Counted from the first letter of the stretch, positions 46,423 to 55,808 are shown. The stretch is 64,000 nucleotides of DNA from Bacteroidota bacterium (GCA_016718825.1 JADKCL010000001.1:124001-188000); one strand, 5' to 3'. The notes: generated by a model not told the origin, from the sequence alone. Translations and numbers: made by a program.

Positions 46423-49400
46423 GTGATTACCAGGCGATTTCAAACGATTTACCTTTTTGCTATTTTGGGGTTCTTCCTTGGATCGCAGGTAAACGCGTTT
46501 GCGCAAACGGCCTACTTTAATGAGTGGCTTTCATCCCAAAATCAGTATGTCAAGCTCCTTGTGCCTTCTGATGGCCTATATAGGGTAACGGCATCGGACT
46601 TGCTCGGGGGTGGGTTGCATACAAATTCGCCAATCACCTCGGCCAATTTGCAAGTGTTTTACCGCGGAGTAGAGATTCCCATTTATGTAAAGGATAGTAT
46701 TTCAGGTGGGTTTGAGTACCTGGAGTTTTATGGGTACAAGAACGATGGTGCCATTGACTCCCTGTTGTATCGAAGCAGTGATCCGCCATTTGAAAATAAG
46801 CCGGCGTTGCAGCCAAACCTTTTCTCGAGCTTTTTCACGGATACTTCGGCTTATTTTGTGACGTGGGATGCTGTGGGAAGCCAAAGATTACAGCCGCTCG
46901 CCACGCAGAATTTTCAGACATTTTCACCGGAGCCTTGGTACAGGTACCGCGTATTGCAGGAGTACGACGAGAGTTTTTTTGTCGGTGGTGGAGATGCGAA
47001 TGATTATTGGCATGTTCTGAACCCGGATTGGGTCATTGGTGAAGGGAATATTGGTGGGACATTCCGTACGGGAGATTTGCCCAACGTCATGGCAAGGTTT
47101 CTCAAAACGCCGGGTTTTGTAAATTCCGGCAATCCGGTACATGTCGCGGCACGCGTCGTTGGGGCCAATAATACCGCGCAGCATATCCTGGCGATTGACC
47201 TTGCGTTTGTGGAAAGGTATCGAGACACCACTGCCAATATCAATGTGCATTCGGTTGAATTTGATGCCCCGATTTCCTTGGATTCAATGACGCTTCTTCG
47301 ATTCCATGCCTACGGGCAAAGTGTTCCGTTGGACAATCAACGAGCCTGTTGGGCGACAATCGATTACGACCGCAACCTGGATCTCAAGGGTGATGCTGCA
47401 ACCACCCTCCGTCAATGGCAAAAGAACGATACGGCTTACTTTAGATTTTTCAATGCCGATGTGAACTCAGAAGCATGGTTGGTTGATTTGACGTTGAAGC
47501 AGCGTGTGGCAGCAACCGTTCTCGGCGATACACTGCACTTTTTGGTTCCGGGTTCACCGCTTAGGCGCGACCTTTACCTCGTCACCGATCGTGGTCTACA
47601 AACTGCCGCCATTGAACCCGAGCTCGTTTTGCCGCTGATTTCCACGGATACTGTTGGTGGGGATTTTGTGATCATCACCCATCGCAAGTTCAAAAATTCG
47701 GCGGAGGCCTATGCCAATTACCGTGACACCTGTACCACCAATCCGTTTTTGCAGCCCAAAATTGTCTATATCGACCAGATTTTTGATGAATTTGGCTTTG
47801 GTTCTGTGACGCCTTGGGCGATCAAGAATTTCTGCAGGTTTGCGATGGAGCAATGGCAGATCAAACCTAAACACTTCTTGATTTGGGGGAAAGGCCGCAA
47901 TACCGGTAAAAAGGACAATCGGGAAAACTACATCCCGGTGTTCGGAACACCTGCGAATGATCTGGAATATGTAACCAATTTCAGCCGTGATGTCGTCGAT
48001 CTTGTCCCGAAAGCTGGACTTGGCAGGGTCAGCATCAAGGAAGACGGACAGGGATTTGATTACCTCAACAAAATCAATGAATACGAGCATCTATTGCCCG
48101 AGCCTTGGACAAAAAATGCCTTGTTTATGGGTGGTGGGGCAACCGCCACCCAACAAAATGCCATCAATTTCTATTTGACTGACTCGGTGGATGGATTTAA
48201 GCCATTTTGGGAAAATGCGCCGCTCAATGGACGGGTCTGGTCTTACCAAAAACGCAACAATGGGTTTGAATTCAACGATGGGATGACCACAGAGGAGCGC
48301 ATCAATGCCGGTGTCAGCCTTCTTCAGTTTTATGGGCATTCCGCGGTGAGTGTATTTGAGTTGGACATTTTGGAGCCCAATCTTTACAAAAATGAAGGGA
48401 AGTATCCGCTTATGGTTGCCTTTGGCTGTTCTGGAGGGAACTATTATTTGGAAGGGGCGAGCTACGGAGAACGGTTTATCTTACAACCGGGCAAAGGGGG
48501 CATCGGATTCTTAGGCAATACCACATCTGGCGTACTGAGCTTGCTTGGGCAATATGGGCAGGCCCTGTATGCGGTGGCCCTGAGGGACTCGTTTGGCAGC
48601 TCGATCGGTACGATATTAACGGAAACCATCCGTAGGTTTGGGAACAAGGTTTCTATGCAGACGAATATTCACGGTGCAAATCATTGCAAGCAATTGAACC
48701 TGCAAGGTGATCCGGCTGTTGCATTGAACCTGCCCAGGAAATGTGATCTGCGCATCGGTTCAGAAGACATCTATTTCCCCGACGGCTTTCCAGTCGCGCT
48801 GGATCAATCCTTCAAGATGAATATCGTGCTCCACAACGATGGGCGGAGTTTTGAGGATTCCTTTTCTGTTTATATCCAACAACAATTGCCCAATGGTGGA
48901 TTGGTCGTCTTTAGTGACACCGTTCGGCATGGGGCATTTGCATTCGTTGATACCCTTGAACTGACGATCCCCAACATCAGCGGCTATGCCTCGGCAGGCT
49001 ACAACAAATTTTTGGTGCATGTGGATCCCTTGGATTCTTTGGATGAGTTGGTGGAGCAATCCAACAACACTGCAGAAGTAGAGCAGCTATTTGTTGGCAG
49101 TATTGCCAAACCGTTGGAACCCTCAGAGTTTGCCATTGTGCCACATGCGACGGTAGCCTTGGTTGCCTCCACCTTGCAAATGGTCGCGAGCGGGCCCTTG
49201 CGTTACTCTTTTGAGATCGACACCGTTTATACATTCGATTCGCCCTTCAAAAAGGCCTCTCCAGCGATCATGGGTAATTCTGCAATGGGTGAATGGCCGA
49301 TTCCCTTTGCCATGACCCCCGGACAGGTCTATTATTGGCGGTCGCGGCTCACTGACTCTTACCCCGAGCAGTGGACTTCAAGCTCAATGAAGTATGAGCC

Positions 49401-51390
49401 AAATAAATCCGGATGGTCACAAGGCAAGGCGCCGCAATGGTTTGAAGACGCGACGGAAGGAATTCAGATCGATGAAATTTCACAGGCTTGGGAATTTGAA
49501 CGATGGACGACGGAATTGCATGCTTATATTCTTTCCTATGGATTCCCCGGAAAGGCCGTGTACTTCATGGGCAATTATGCGTCGACCAACGATGCTCCGA
49601 GTGGTGTGCTTTTTACACCCATCGATCAAAAAACATTGATTCCCAAAATTCTGGATACGCCATTGCAAGGAGATTGGCGCTTTCTTTCGGCTCCCCCATC
49701 ACCCGATCAAAACACACTCACTGATCTGCCTTTGGCCATTGCCTCGACAGAACCGGGGGACTATTTCTTGCTTGTGACGAGCGGAAATCCGGCGATGCAA
49801 AATTGGCAGGACCAGGTTTTGCAGGCTTTGGAAATGGTGGGTGGGAGCTACGCGGTCCTTCGTCCGATGCAAGATGGTGACCGGTTGATCTTCCTGGGTC
49901 AAAAGGGTGCTGCACCTGGCACGGCCACGATGATCACAAGGCCCAATTTGGAGGTCGACGGTTTTCCGCCGATGCATGATCTAACCAAGAACATGTCAGC
50001 GATTCGATCCTCCGGTCAAATCCTTAGTAGCACGATCGGTCCCGCATCAAGTTGGCAAAACCTTACATTGGATTGGTCGACACTTGACCCTTTTGTCGGT
50101 GACAGCCTCAGTGTGTCGGTTTACGGAATTCGCAGGGATGGGTCGGAGGCCTTGTTGATTCCGCACTTGACAGACACCGCAATAAGCTTGGGAGGAATCA
50201 ATGCAGATAGCTTCCCCACACTCCGGCTTCAGGGAATGGCACGGGACATGATACATTTTACGGCCCCGCAGCTGAATGAATGGGAAGTCTTTTTTGACCC
50301 CGTCGCAGATTTGGCCGTCGATGCCAACAGGGGAGTCATGGTGCCGGATACGGTGGAGGAAGGGCAGATCATTCCGGTCAGTTTTTTTGTGCGGAACCTG
50401 ACTTCCCAGACCATGGACAGCGTGCGCGTCAAATATACCTTGCAGGCATCCAACAGAAGTCTCATCGAAGTAGGCACCAAGCGATACAGCGGATTTGAGG
50501 CACGGGAGATTCGCAGAATGGAATATGCCATCCCTACCAGCGGTATCGGTCTCGAAGCAGGGCGCTACACCTTGATCATTGAGGTCAATCCCGAAAGCGA
50601 AGTCCCTGAGAATCAGCATTTCAACAATTTCTATTACGAGCCCTTGTGGGTGCGCACCGATGGGCTTGGGCCGATCGTCGATGTCACGATCGATGGCAAG
50701 CACCTGATGGCAGGCGACATTGTATCTCCGGAGCCTACCATTGTGATTCAGATCAACGATGAAAATGCCTACCTGCCCGTGGCTGTCAGTGACAGCACTT
50801 ACCGCATTTGGTTTGGGGTGGAAAGGTCGTTTCGCAGCAATCCGATGGTGACGATCGAGAACAATGACAGCATCGAAGTCGTGCCGGTGAGGATGCCGGA
50901 AAACAAAAGCCGGCTCATCTTCAAACCCGGGCGTTTGGCCGACGGGGAATATACCCTCGCTGTGCAGGGATTTGATGCCAAGGGCAACGAAGCCGCGCGG
51001 AAACCTTATGTGATCCAGATGAATGTCGTCAACCAGAAGGCCATCAGCGAGGTTTTGCCTTATCCCAATCCATTTTCCAGCGCCTGCCACTTCGTTTATA
51101 CCTTGACCGGGGATGAAAAACCCAGCCGGTTTGACGTTGAGATTTATACGATCACGGGCAAACTCGTGAAGGTGATCGATTTGTTGGCCATGGGCGAAGT
51201 GCATTTCGGCTACAACGTGACGCAGTATGCTTGGGATGGCCGCGACGAATTTGGCGATCAGCTCGCGAATGGGGTTTACCTCTACCGCGTGAGAACCAAA
51301 TTTGAAAACCAGGCAAGCGTCGAACTCCGAGACGAAGGCATCTCAGGCTATTTCAAAAACGGATTCGGGAAAATGTACCTGATGCGCTAA
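46423..51390 (+). CDS. T9SS sortase PorU-type protein, tandem second copy
   Basis: The 1655-residue protein is a paralogue of the preceding one: LLVPSDGLYRVTASDL, NLQVFYRGVEIPIYVK, IVDVTIDGKHLMAGDIVSP and the end KNGFGKMYLMR align along the full length. The dyad is kept as His639 (QFYGHSAVS) and Cys669 (AFGCSGGNY). I use the GTG at 46423 because no ATG precedes the signal peptide (IYLFAILGFFLGSQVNAFAQ). The gap to the first copy is 109 nt with no terminator seen, so they may be co-transcribed with porV. A split in cargo choice, or a structural role for one copy, is possible. Confidence 0.85.
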   Translation: MITRRFQTIYLFAILGFFLGSQVNAFAQTAYFNEWLSSQNQYVKLLVPSDGLYRVTASDLLGGGLHTNSPITSANLQVFYRGVEIPIYVKDSISGGFEYLEFYGYKNDGAIDSLLYRSSDPPFENKPALQPNLFSSFFTDTSAYFVTWDAVGSQRLQPLATQNFQTFSPEPWYRYRVLQEYDESFFVGGGDANDYWHVLNPDWVIGEGNIGGTFRTGDLPNVMARFLKTPGFVNSGNPVHVAARVVGANNTAQHILAIDLAFVERYRDTTANINVHSVEFDAPISLDSMTLLRFHAYGQSVPLDNQRACWATIDYDRNLDLKGDAATTLRQWQKNDTAYFRFFNADVNSEAWLVDLTLKQRVAATVLGDTLHFLVPGSPLRRDLYLVTDRGLQTAAIEPELVLPLISTDTVGGDFVIITHRKFKNSAEAYANYRDTCTTNPFLQPKIVYIDQIFDEFGFGSVTPWAIKNFCRFAMEQWQIKPKHFLIWGKGRNTGKKDNRENYIPVFGTPANDLEYVTNFSRDVVDLVPKAGLGRVSIKEDGQGFDYLNKINEYEHLLPEPWTKNALFMGGGATATQQNAINFYLTDSVDGFKPFWENAPLNGRVWSYQKRNNGFEFNDGMTTEERINAGVSLLQFYGHSAVSVFELDILEPNLYKNEGKYPLMVAFGCSGGNYYLEGASYGERFILQPGKGGIGFLGNTTSGVLSLLGQYGQALYAVALRDSFGSSIGTILTETIRRFGNKVSMQTNIHGANHCKQLNLQGDPAVALNLPRKCDLRIGSEDIYFPDGFPVALDQSFKMNIVLHNDGRSFEDSFSVYIQQQLPNGGLVVFSDTVRHGAFAFVDTLELTIPNISGYASAGYNKFLVHVDPLDSLDELVEQSNNTAEVEQLFVGSIAKPLEPSEFAIVPHATVALVASTLQMVASGPLRYSFEIDTVYTFDSPFKKASPAIMGNSAMGEWPIPFAMTPGQVYYWRSRLTDSYPEQWTSSSMKYEPNKSGWSQGKAPQWFEDATEGIQIDEISQAWEFERWTTELHAYILSYGFPGKAVYFMGNYASTNDAPSGVLFTPIDQKTLIPKILDTPLQGDWRFLSAPPSPDQNTLTDLPLAIASTEPGDYFLLVTSGNPAMQNWQDQVLQALEMVGGSYAVLRPMQDGDRLIFLGQKGAAPGTATMITRPNLEVDGFPPMHDLTKNMSAIRSSGQILSSTIGPASSWQNLTLDWSTLDPFVGDSLSVSVYGIRRDGSEALLIPHLTDTAISLGGINADSFPTLRLQGMARDMIHFTAPQLNEWEVFFDPVADLAVDANRGVMVPDTVEEGQIIPVSFFVRNLTSQTMDSVRVKYTLQASNRSLIEVGTKRYSGFEAREIRRMEYAIPTSGIGLEAGRYTLIIEVNPESEVPENQHFNNFYYEPLWVRTDGLGPIVDVTIDGKHLMAGDIVSPEPTIVIQINDENAYLPVAVSDSTYRIWFGVERSFRSNPMVTIENNDSIEVVPVRMPENKSRLIFKPGRLADGEYTLAVQGFDAKGNEAARKPYVIQMNVVNQKAISEVLPYPNPFSSACHFVYTLTGDEKPSRFDVEIYTITGKLVKVIDLLAMGEVHFGYNVTQYAWDGRDEFGDQLANGVYLYRVRTKFENQASVELRDEGISGYFKNGFGKMYLMR

Positions 51391-51393
51391 GGC

Positions 51394-51882
51394 CTATCGC
51401 TTCTGGTTTTCAATCAAATCGTCGCTGATCGGCAAGACCATTTCGTTTTTGATGGTCGACAGCACCACCTTGGATTGGATATGCCCCACGCCATCAATTT
51501 TGGACAACTTCTCGACGATGAACTTTTGATAGTCCGAGATGCTCTGCGTATGCATTTTGAGCAAAAAGTCCCCGTCGCCCGTGATATGGTAGGTTTCCAC
51601 GATTTCGGGGAGGGCCTTGATCGAATCGATGAACTGCTCAATCTTGAAATGGCTATGGTAATTGAGCTTCACTTCGATGAAGACTGTGATCGCCAAACCG
51701 ATCTTTTCCGGATCCACCAAGGCGTGATAGGATTGAATCATGCCGGAGACTTCGAGCTTGCGCACGCGCTCGAGCGTAGGCGCGGGGGAAAGTCCGACTT
51801 CGCTGGCTAGCTGCGCATTGGTCACACGGCCGCGCTCCTGCAAGATTTTGAGAATGCTGTAATCGATCTTATCAAGTTTCAT
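51394..51882 (-). CDS. Lrp/AsnC family transcriptional regulator
   Basis: The 162-residue protein has an N-terminal winged helix (LDKIDYSILKILQERGRVTNAQLASEVGLSP) and a C-terminal RAM/ACT-like domain that binds amino acids (VFIEVKLNYHSHFKIEQF, YHITGDGDFLLKMHTQS). Members are global or local regulators that respond to Leu or other amino acids. It ends 4 nt from the stop of the second porU gene, in convergent orientation. Targets are unknown. Confidence 0.92.
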   Translation of the reverse strand: MKLDKIDYSILKILQERGRVTNAQLASEVGLSPAPTLERVRKLEVSGMIQSYHALVDPEKIGLAITVFIEVKLNYHSHFKIEQFIDSIKALPEIVETYHITGDGDFLLKMHTQSISDYQKFIVEKLSKIDGVGHIQSKVVLSTIKNEMVLPISDDLIENQKR

Positions 51883-52195
51883 GGCAAAGCGTCAAGGGTA
51901 TAAATTCCAAGCAAAATGAAGCTGAACAGGCAAGGGTATTCCTTGCAGGCAATCACCAGCAAACGGGTTTAGACAACAAAAGAGAATCCACCAAAATCCA
52001 CAACCAAATCCGCCTTCAGCACTTTGGGTGCCATCTTTCCAACCAGACGAATTCACCCTAAAGATAGAACCTTCGACGTGATATCATTGAATTGGCCCCG
52101 AAATAAATTGTTTTGAACCAAGCCATGACCCCATTCGAATGACATTCAGGGCCGCGCTGCTGTTGAAATTTGGTGGGCAAATCCATTCGGATTCC

Positions 52196-52203
52196 TATTT
52201 TTG
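52196..52203 (+). promoter_or_regulatory. TAnnTTTG box 4 nt before glyS
   Basis: TATTTTTG is followed by CGCC and the glyS ATG; a TTTG lies 23 nt upstream (52169-52172). The rest of the gene-free 51883-52195 stretch shows no gene or hairpin that I can support. Confidence 0.5.
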
Positions 52204-52207
52204 CGCC

Positions 52208-53740
52208 ATGAGTTACGCCGACGTTTTCCAAAAGGTCATTTCCCACGCCAAAGAATATGGCTTCATCTATCCATCTTCCGAAATTTATGACGGTCTGAGC
52301 GCCGTTTACGATTACGGCCCGATGGGCGTCGAACTCAAAAACAACATCAAGGATGCTTGGTGGCGCGCCATGGTACAGATGCACGAAAACATCGTGGGTC
52401 TGGATTCGGCCATCCTCATGCACCCCAAAATCTGGAAGGCTTCGGGTCACGTGGATGCATTCAACGATCCATTGATCGACAACAAAGACTCCAAAAAGCG
52501 CTACCGCGCCGACGTTTTGGTCGAGGACTACATCCAAAACAAGCTCGAAAGCAAAATCACCAAGGAAGTCGAAAAGGCTGCCAAGCGCTTCGAAAACTTT
52601 GACGAAGCCATGTTCCGGCAGACCAATGCCCGCGTGGTCGAGTATCAAGCCAAGGTCGATGAAGTCAATGCCCGTTTTGTGGCAGCGATGGAGGCCGACA
52701 ACCTTGACGAGCTCCGGCAGATCATCATCGACCTGGAAATCGCCTGCCCCGAAAGCGGCTCCCGCAACTGGAGCGAGGTCAAGCAGTTCAACCTCATGTT
52801 CAAAACGCAACTCGGCGCTGTGGCCGGCGACGCGATGGACCTCTACCTCCGTCCGGAAACGGCCCAAGGCATCTTCGTCAACTTCCTCAACGTCTACAAA
52901 ACTTCCCGCGTCAAGGTTCCCTTTGGCATCGCCCAAATCGGCAAAGCCTTCCGCAACGAGATCGTCGCCCGGCAGTTCATCTTCCGCATGCGGGAGTTTG
53001 AGCAAATGGAAATGCAGTTTTTCGTGCGCCCCGGCACCCAAGCTGAATGGTTTGATCAATGGAAGGAGAAGCGTAAGAAATGGCACCTTGCCTTGGGTTT
53101 GCCAGCAAACCGGTTGCGCTTCCACGTGCACGAGAAGCTCGCCCACTACGCCAAAGCCGCCGAAGACATCCAATTTGAATTCCCATTCGGATTCAAGGAA
53201 ATGGAAGGCATCCACAGCCGTGGCGATTTTGACCTCAAGCAACACGAGGAGCACAGCGGCAAAAAACTGCAATACTACGATCCCGAACTCAGGGAGAGCT
53301 ACGTGCCTTACGTGATCGAAACATCCGTCGGCCTTGACCGCACCTTCCTCGCCCACATGACCAACGCCTACACCGAGGAGGAAGTCAATGGCGAGACACG
53401 CGTCGTGCTCAAGCTGCATCCGGCATTGGCACCGATCAAGGTTGCTGTATTTCCACTCGTTGAAAAGGACGGCCTGCCCGACATCGCCCTCGATGTCTTC
53501 AACCGCCTGAAATACGACTTCCGCACCCACTACGAAGACGGCAAGGACGGCATCGGCCGCCGTTACCGCCGCATGGATGCGATCGGCACGCCCTACGCGA
53601 TCACGGTCGACCACCAAACCGCCGAAGACGGCACGGTCACCCTCCGCGAGCGCGACACGATGGAGCAAATCCGCATCAAAATCGAGGACATCAACGGGCA
53701 TATCGCCGCAAAGTTGAGCATGCGGAATATTTTGAGTTGA
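52208..53740 (+). CDS. glyS: Glycine--tRNA ligase (single-chain alpha2 type)
   Basis: The 510-residue protein is a class II synthetase of the dimeric, archaeal/eukaryal-like type rather than the bacterial alpha2beta2 type. Features are YGFIYPSSEIYDGLSAVYDYGP at the start, GVELKNNIKDAWWRAMV, motif 2 text (AFRNEIVARQFIFRMREFEQME) and motif 3 VIETSVGLDRTFLA, with an anticodon-binding domain at the end (VAVFPLVEKDGL onward). Bacteroidota commonly use this form. The ATG at 52208 gives the known N-terminus (MSYADVFQKVISHAKEYGF). A frame of 597 codons runs antisense over the gene and is a by-product of its codon bias. Confidence 0.96.
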   Translation: MSYADVFQKVISHAKEYGFIYPSSEIYDGLSAVYDYGPMGVELKNNIKDAWWRAMVQMHENIVGLDSAILMHPKIWKASGHVDAFNDPLIDNKDSKKRYRADVLVEDYIQNKLESKITKEVEKAAKRFENFDEAMFRQTNARVVEYQAKVDEVNARFVAAMEADNLDELRQIIIDLEIACPESGSRNWSEVKQFNLMFKTQLGAVAGDAMDLYLRPETAQGIFVNFLNVYKTSRVKVPFGIAQIGKAFRNEIVARQFIFRMREFEQMEMQFFVRPGTQAEWFDQWKEKRKKWHLALGLPANRLRFHVHEKLAHYAKAAEDIQFEFPFGFKEMEGIHSRGDFDLKQHEEHSGKKLQYYDPELRESYVPYVIETSVGLDRTFLAHMTNAYTEEEVNGETRVVLKLHPALAPIKVAVFPLVEKDGLPDIALDVFNRLKYDFRTHYEDGKDGIGRRYRRMDAIGTPYAITVDHQTAEDGTVTLRERDTMEQIRIKIEDINGHIAAKLSMRNILS

Positions 53741-53743
53741 GTG

Positions 53744-53824
53744 TTGAAGCGTCGGCGTCCCTTTTTGAAGCGGCGGCGTCCCGCCGCAACGCTGATGCTG
53801 CCGTCCGCCTCCGGCGGGCGAAAA
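53744..53824 (+). repeat. Twin-hairpin intergenic element, copy C
   Basis: A partial head (TGAAGCGTCGGCG, 53744-53756) precedes a full unit at 53766-53820. Hairpin 1 is GCGGCG/CGCCGC (loop TCC), the linker AACGCTGAT is shared with copies A and B, and hairpin 2 pairs 8 bp including one wobble (53802-53809 with 53813-53820, loop TCC). The sequences outside the core differ from A and B but the fold is kept. Confidence 0.65.
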
Positions 53825-53837
53825 CGGTCTAGCTCGA

Positions 53838-53883
53838 CGGGCAACGCACAAAAAGCAAAACGTAAGCTTGCGTGCGTTGCCCG
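53838..53883 (+). repeat. 12-bp perfect inverted repeat after glyS
   Basis: CGGGCAACGCAC (53838-53849) is the exact reverse complement of 53872-53883, with a 22-nt interior that can itself pair partly (GC...GC). No U-tract follows, so it is not a typical terminator. Confidence 0.6.
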
Positions 53884-53955
53884 TATAGTCGCCGGATTAT
53901 CAGTGCAGAACCTGCAATAAGCATTTCCCAGTCCCACACCAATAAAATTCCTTCG

Positions 53956-54978
53956 ATGACCAAGATCTTGAAAAGAAGCAGTTTCATTTTCGCATGCGCG
54001 GTGAGTTTCTGCATGGCCCTCCTGCCAAGTTGCAGCGGCGGAGCTTCAAAACCCGCCGAAACAGAACAATCCACAGCCCCCAAGTCCTACCAAAATGGCG
54101 ATCTGATGGTCGGCGGTAAAAAAGGGGAAATGTGGTTCCAAACCTACGGTGGTGAAAAGGCTTTCAACGGCGCTACCTTCCATTTTGCGCGCGATTTCTA
54201 CCGCGGCTATGCACCGGTCATCAAGATGGTCGATGGCAAGGAACTCCATGGTATCATCAATTTGAAAGGCGAGGAAGTCATCAAGATCGAGCACCCTGAG
54301 CCGATCGACGCCTACGACAACGGCTACTTCCAAATCGGGTCGATGGACAAACAAGGTTACCTTGACAGCACTGGAAAGCTCGTGATTCCGATGAATTACG
54401 GCAGGTCCAAAGGCGTCTATGACGGGCTGTTTGTGCTGCAGAAGGGCCTCAATTGGGGTGTGGTCAACGCGAATGGGCAGGAAGTCACGCCTTTCATTTA
54501 CACCGATGCGCATGGCTATGCCGACAATGGCTTGATGATGGTGGAGAAGAAGTACAAATGCGGCTTCATCGACCGGGAGGGCAAGGAGGTAATCCCCTGT
54601 TCCTACGAATCAGCGACAAGTTTTGAGCAAGGTGTCGCCATTGCCCGCATTGGCGAAAAATACGGCTTGATCGATGCCACAAATCAGCACATCACTGGAT
54701 TTGATTTTGACGAATTCAAGTTTGAGACGACTTCTGTTGAGGATGCAGGAAGCCAAACGGGTTACTCCAACGTCGGCAAGCGCATCATCACCGAAGGTGG
54801 GTACTCCGTTTTCCGCAAAGGCAAAATGTGGGGCGCCGTCAATCCAAAGGGAGAAATTGTGATCCCCTTCGAATTTGACTACATGGGCAGCGCCGACGCC
54901 ATGGGCGTGAATGTCGGTCTCGGCAAACGCCGCGGAACTTACGATCTCGAGAAAAAAGAGGTGAAGTGGTTGGATTGA
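53956..54978 (+). CDS. WG-repeat lipoprotein
   Basis: The ~340-residue protein starts at 53956 with a lipoprotein signal (FCMALLPSC). It is built of WG/KWG-like beta repeats, for example QGYLDSTGKLVIPMNYG, LNWGVVNANGQEVTPFIYTD, KCGFIDREGKEVIPCSYES, KYGLIDATNQHITGFDFDE and MWGAVNPKGEIVIPFEFDY. WG-repeat proteins are common in Bacteroidota as envelope proteins of unknown function, perhaps for protein binding. The next gene begins 14 nt after its stop, so the two are probably one operon. Confidence 0.85.
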   Translation: MTKILKRSSFIFACAVSFCMALLPSCSGGASKPAETEQSTAPKSYQNGDLMVGGKKGEMWFQTYGGEKAFNGATFHFARDFYRGYAPVIKMVDGKELHGIINLKGEEVIKIEHPEPIDAYDNGYFQIGSMDKQGYLDSTGKLVIPMNYGRSKGVYDGLFVLQKGLNWGVVNANGQEVTPFIYTDAHGYADNGLMMVEKKYKCGFIDREGKEVIPCSYESATSFEQGVAIARIGEKYGLIDATNQHITGFDFDEFKFETTSVEDAGSQTGYSNVGKRIITEGGYSVFRKGKMWGAVNPKGEIVIPFEFDYMGSADAMGVNVGLGKRRGTYDLEKKEVKWLD

Positions 54979-54992
54979 AAGGGATTCCAAAA

Positions 54993-55493
54993 ATGTACAG
55001 ACACGGGATTTCCTTCATCTCTATTCTCGTGTTGCTTACAACAAATTGTTTCTCACAGCATGGCCGCCATGCTGCTTTTGAAGGGCGCAACGAAAGACCG
55101 GTGGAGGTGCCTGACAGCCCTTGGGAGGTTTATATCGGTTGGTTTGATTCCACGGATGCCTTTCACATTACCGATTCGATAAGTGCAGTGGATACCCTGA
55201 CCGGACGAATGGACAATGTACGGTCGAATGGGCAATTCCTGTTTTGGAATTGCATGTATCGGACGCACCACAGAAAGAGAGTGGTTTTGGGTTACGGCTA
55301 TATGCCGATTGAAAACGGGAAACTCCAGCCGCAACAGCGTGTGGCTTTTACAATTCGCAAGCGAATAGATCCTCAGGCCCGTTTACGTGTTGAATTCGCT
55401 GACGACGATTTAGAATTCCCAACCCAGTTCGGACTTTATCATTTACGGATATTGAAATTCCAGAATATGTCTTCACAAAAAAGCGCTCGTTGA
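54993..55493 (+). CDS. Exported protein of unknown function
   Basis: The 166-residue protein has a signal peptide (ISFISILVLLTTNCFSQ). The mature part is a beta-rich domain (EVYIGWFDSTDAFHITDSIS, KRVVLGYGYMPIENGKLQP) with no family that I recognise. It follows the WG-repeat gene closely. Another phase continues as KKALVEAMRLLVRAV to a stop at 55582, so a frameshift near 55475 or the tail of a lost gene is possible. Confidence 0.6.
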   Translation: MYRHGISFISILVLLTTNCFSQHGRHAAFEGRNERPVEVPDSPWEVYIGWFDSTDAFHITDSISAVDTLTGRMDNVRSNGQFLFWNCMYRTHHRKRVVLGYGYMPIENGKLQPQQRVAFTIRKRIDPQARLRVEFADDDLEFPTQFGLYHLRILKFQNMSSQKSAR

Positions 55494-55620
55494 AGCCATG
55501 CGTCTATTGGTGCGTGCGGTGAAGGGCTACCCCAGAAGCATCAAAGCAGACTACTTGAAGGACTTGTTCGAGAATATTTAAGCGCAAAATGGACGATTGA
55601 GTGAGCCACTTCAAAAAGGC

Positions 55621-55692
55621 TCACCTCCCCACCGCAATCACCATCTTCCCGGCCAATAGGATCTCTCTCAGCTTCATTCAGGTCATCTCGCC
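55621..55692 (-). pseudogene. Relic of a second psd gene, 3' end
   Basis: The minus strand reads EMT*MKLREILLAGKMVIAVGR*, against AEVSVKLEEVVFGGKTVIAVGK* at the end of the intact psd (59144). The DNA aligns without gaps at about 70% over ~48 nt. It contains an internal stop. It continues the relic at 57922-58030. Confidence 0.6.
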
Positions 55693-55808
55693 GCCCAAGG
55701 AAGATGCCAGCCCCTAACCCAAACCCGCAATCCCCTAACTCACGCGCGTAAGAGAAAAGTCCGAGCCCCACCTTGGCAGTCAATTCACCCTATTGTCTGC
55801 CAAAGTCC

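Noticed and set aside
52058..53851. 597-codon open frame antisense to glyS
   Set aside because: It is low-complexity in hydrophobic/His/Asp content, starts and ends outside glyS without signals, and arises from strong codon bias in glyS; the sense gene is certain.
55541..55783. 80-codon minus-strand frame
   Set aside because: Its phase is not that of the psd relic it overlaps; the homology is in another frame with a stop, so this is not a gene.
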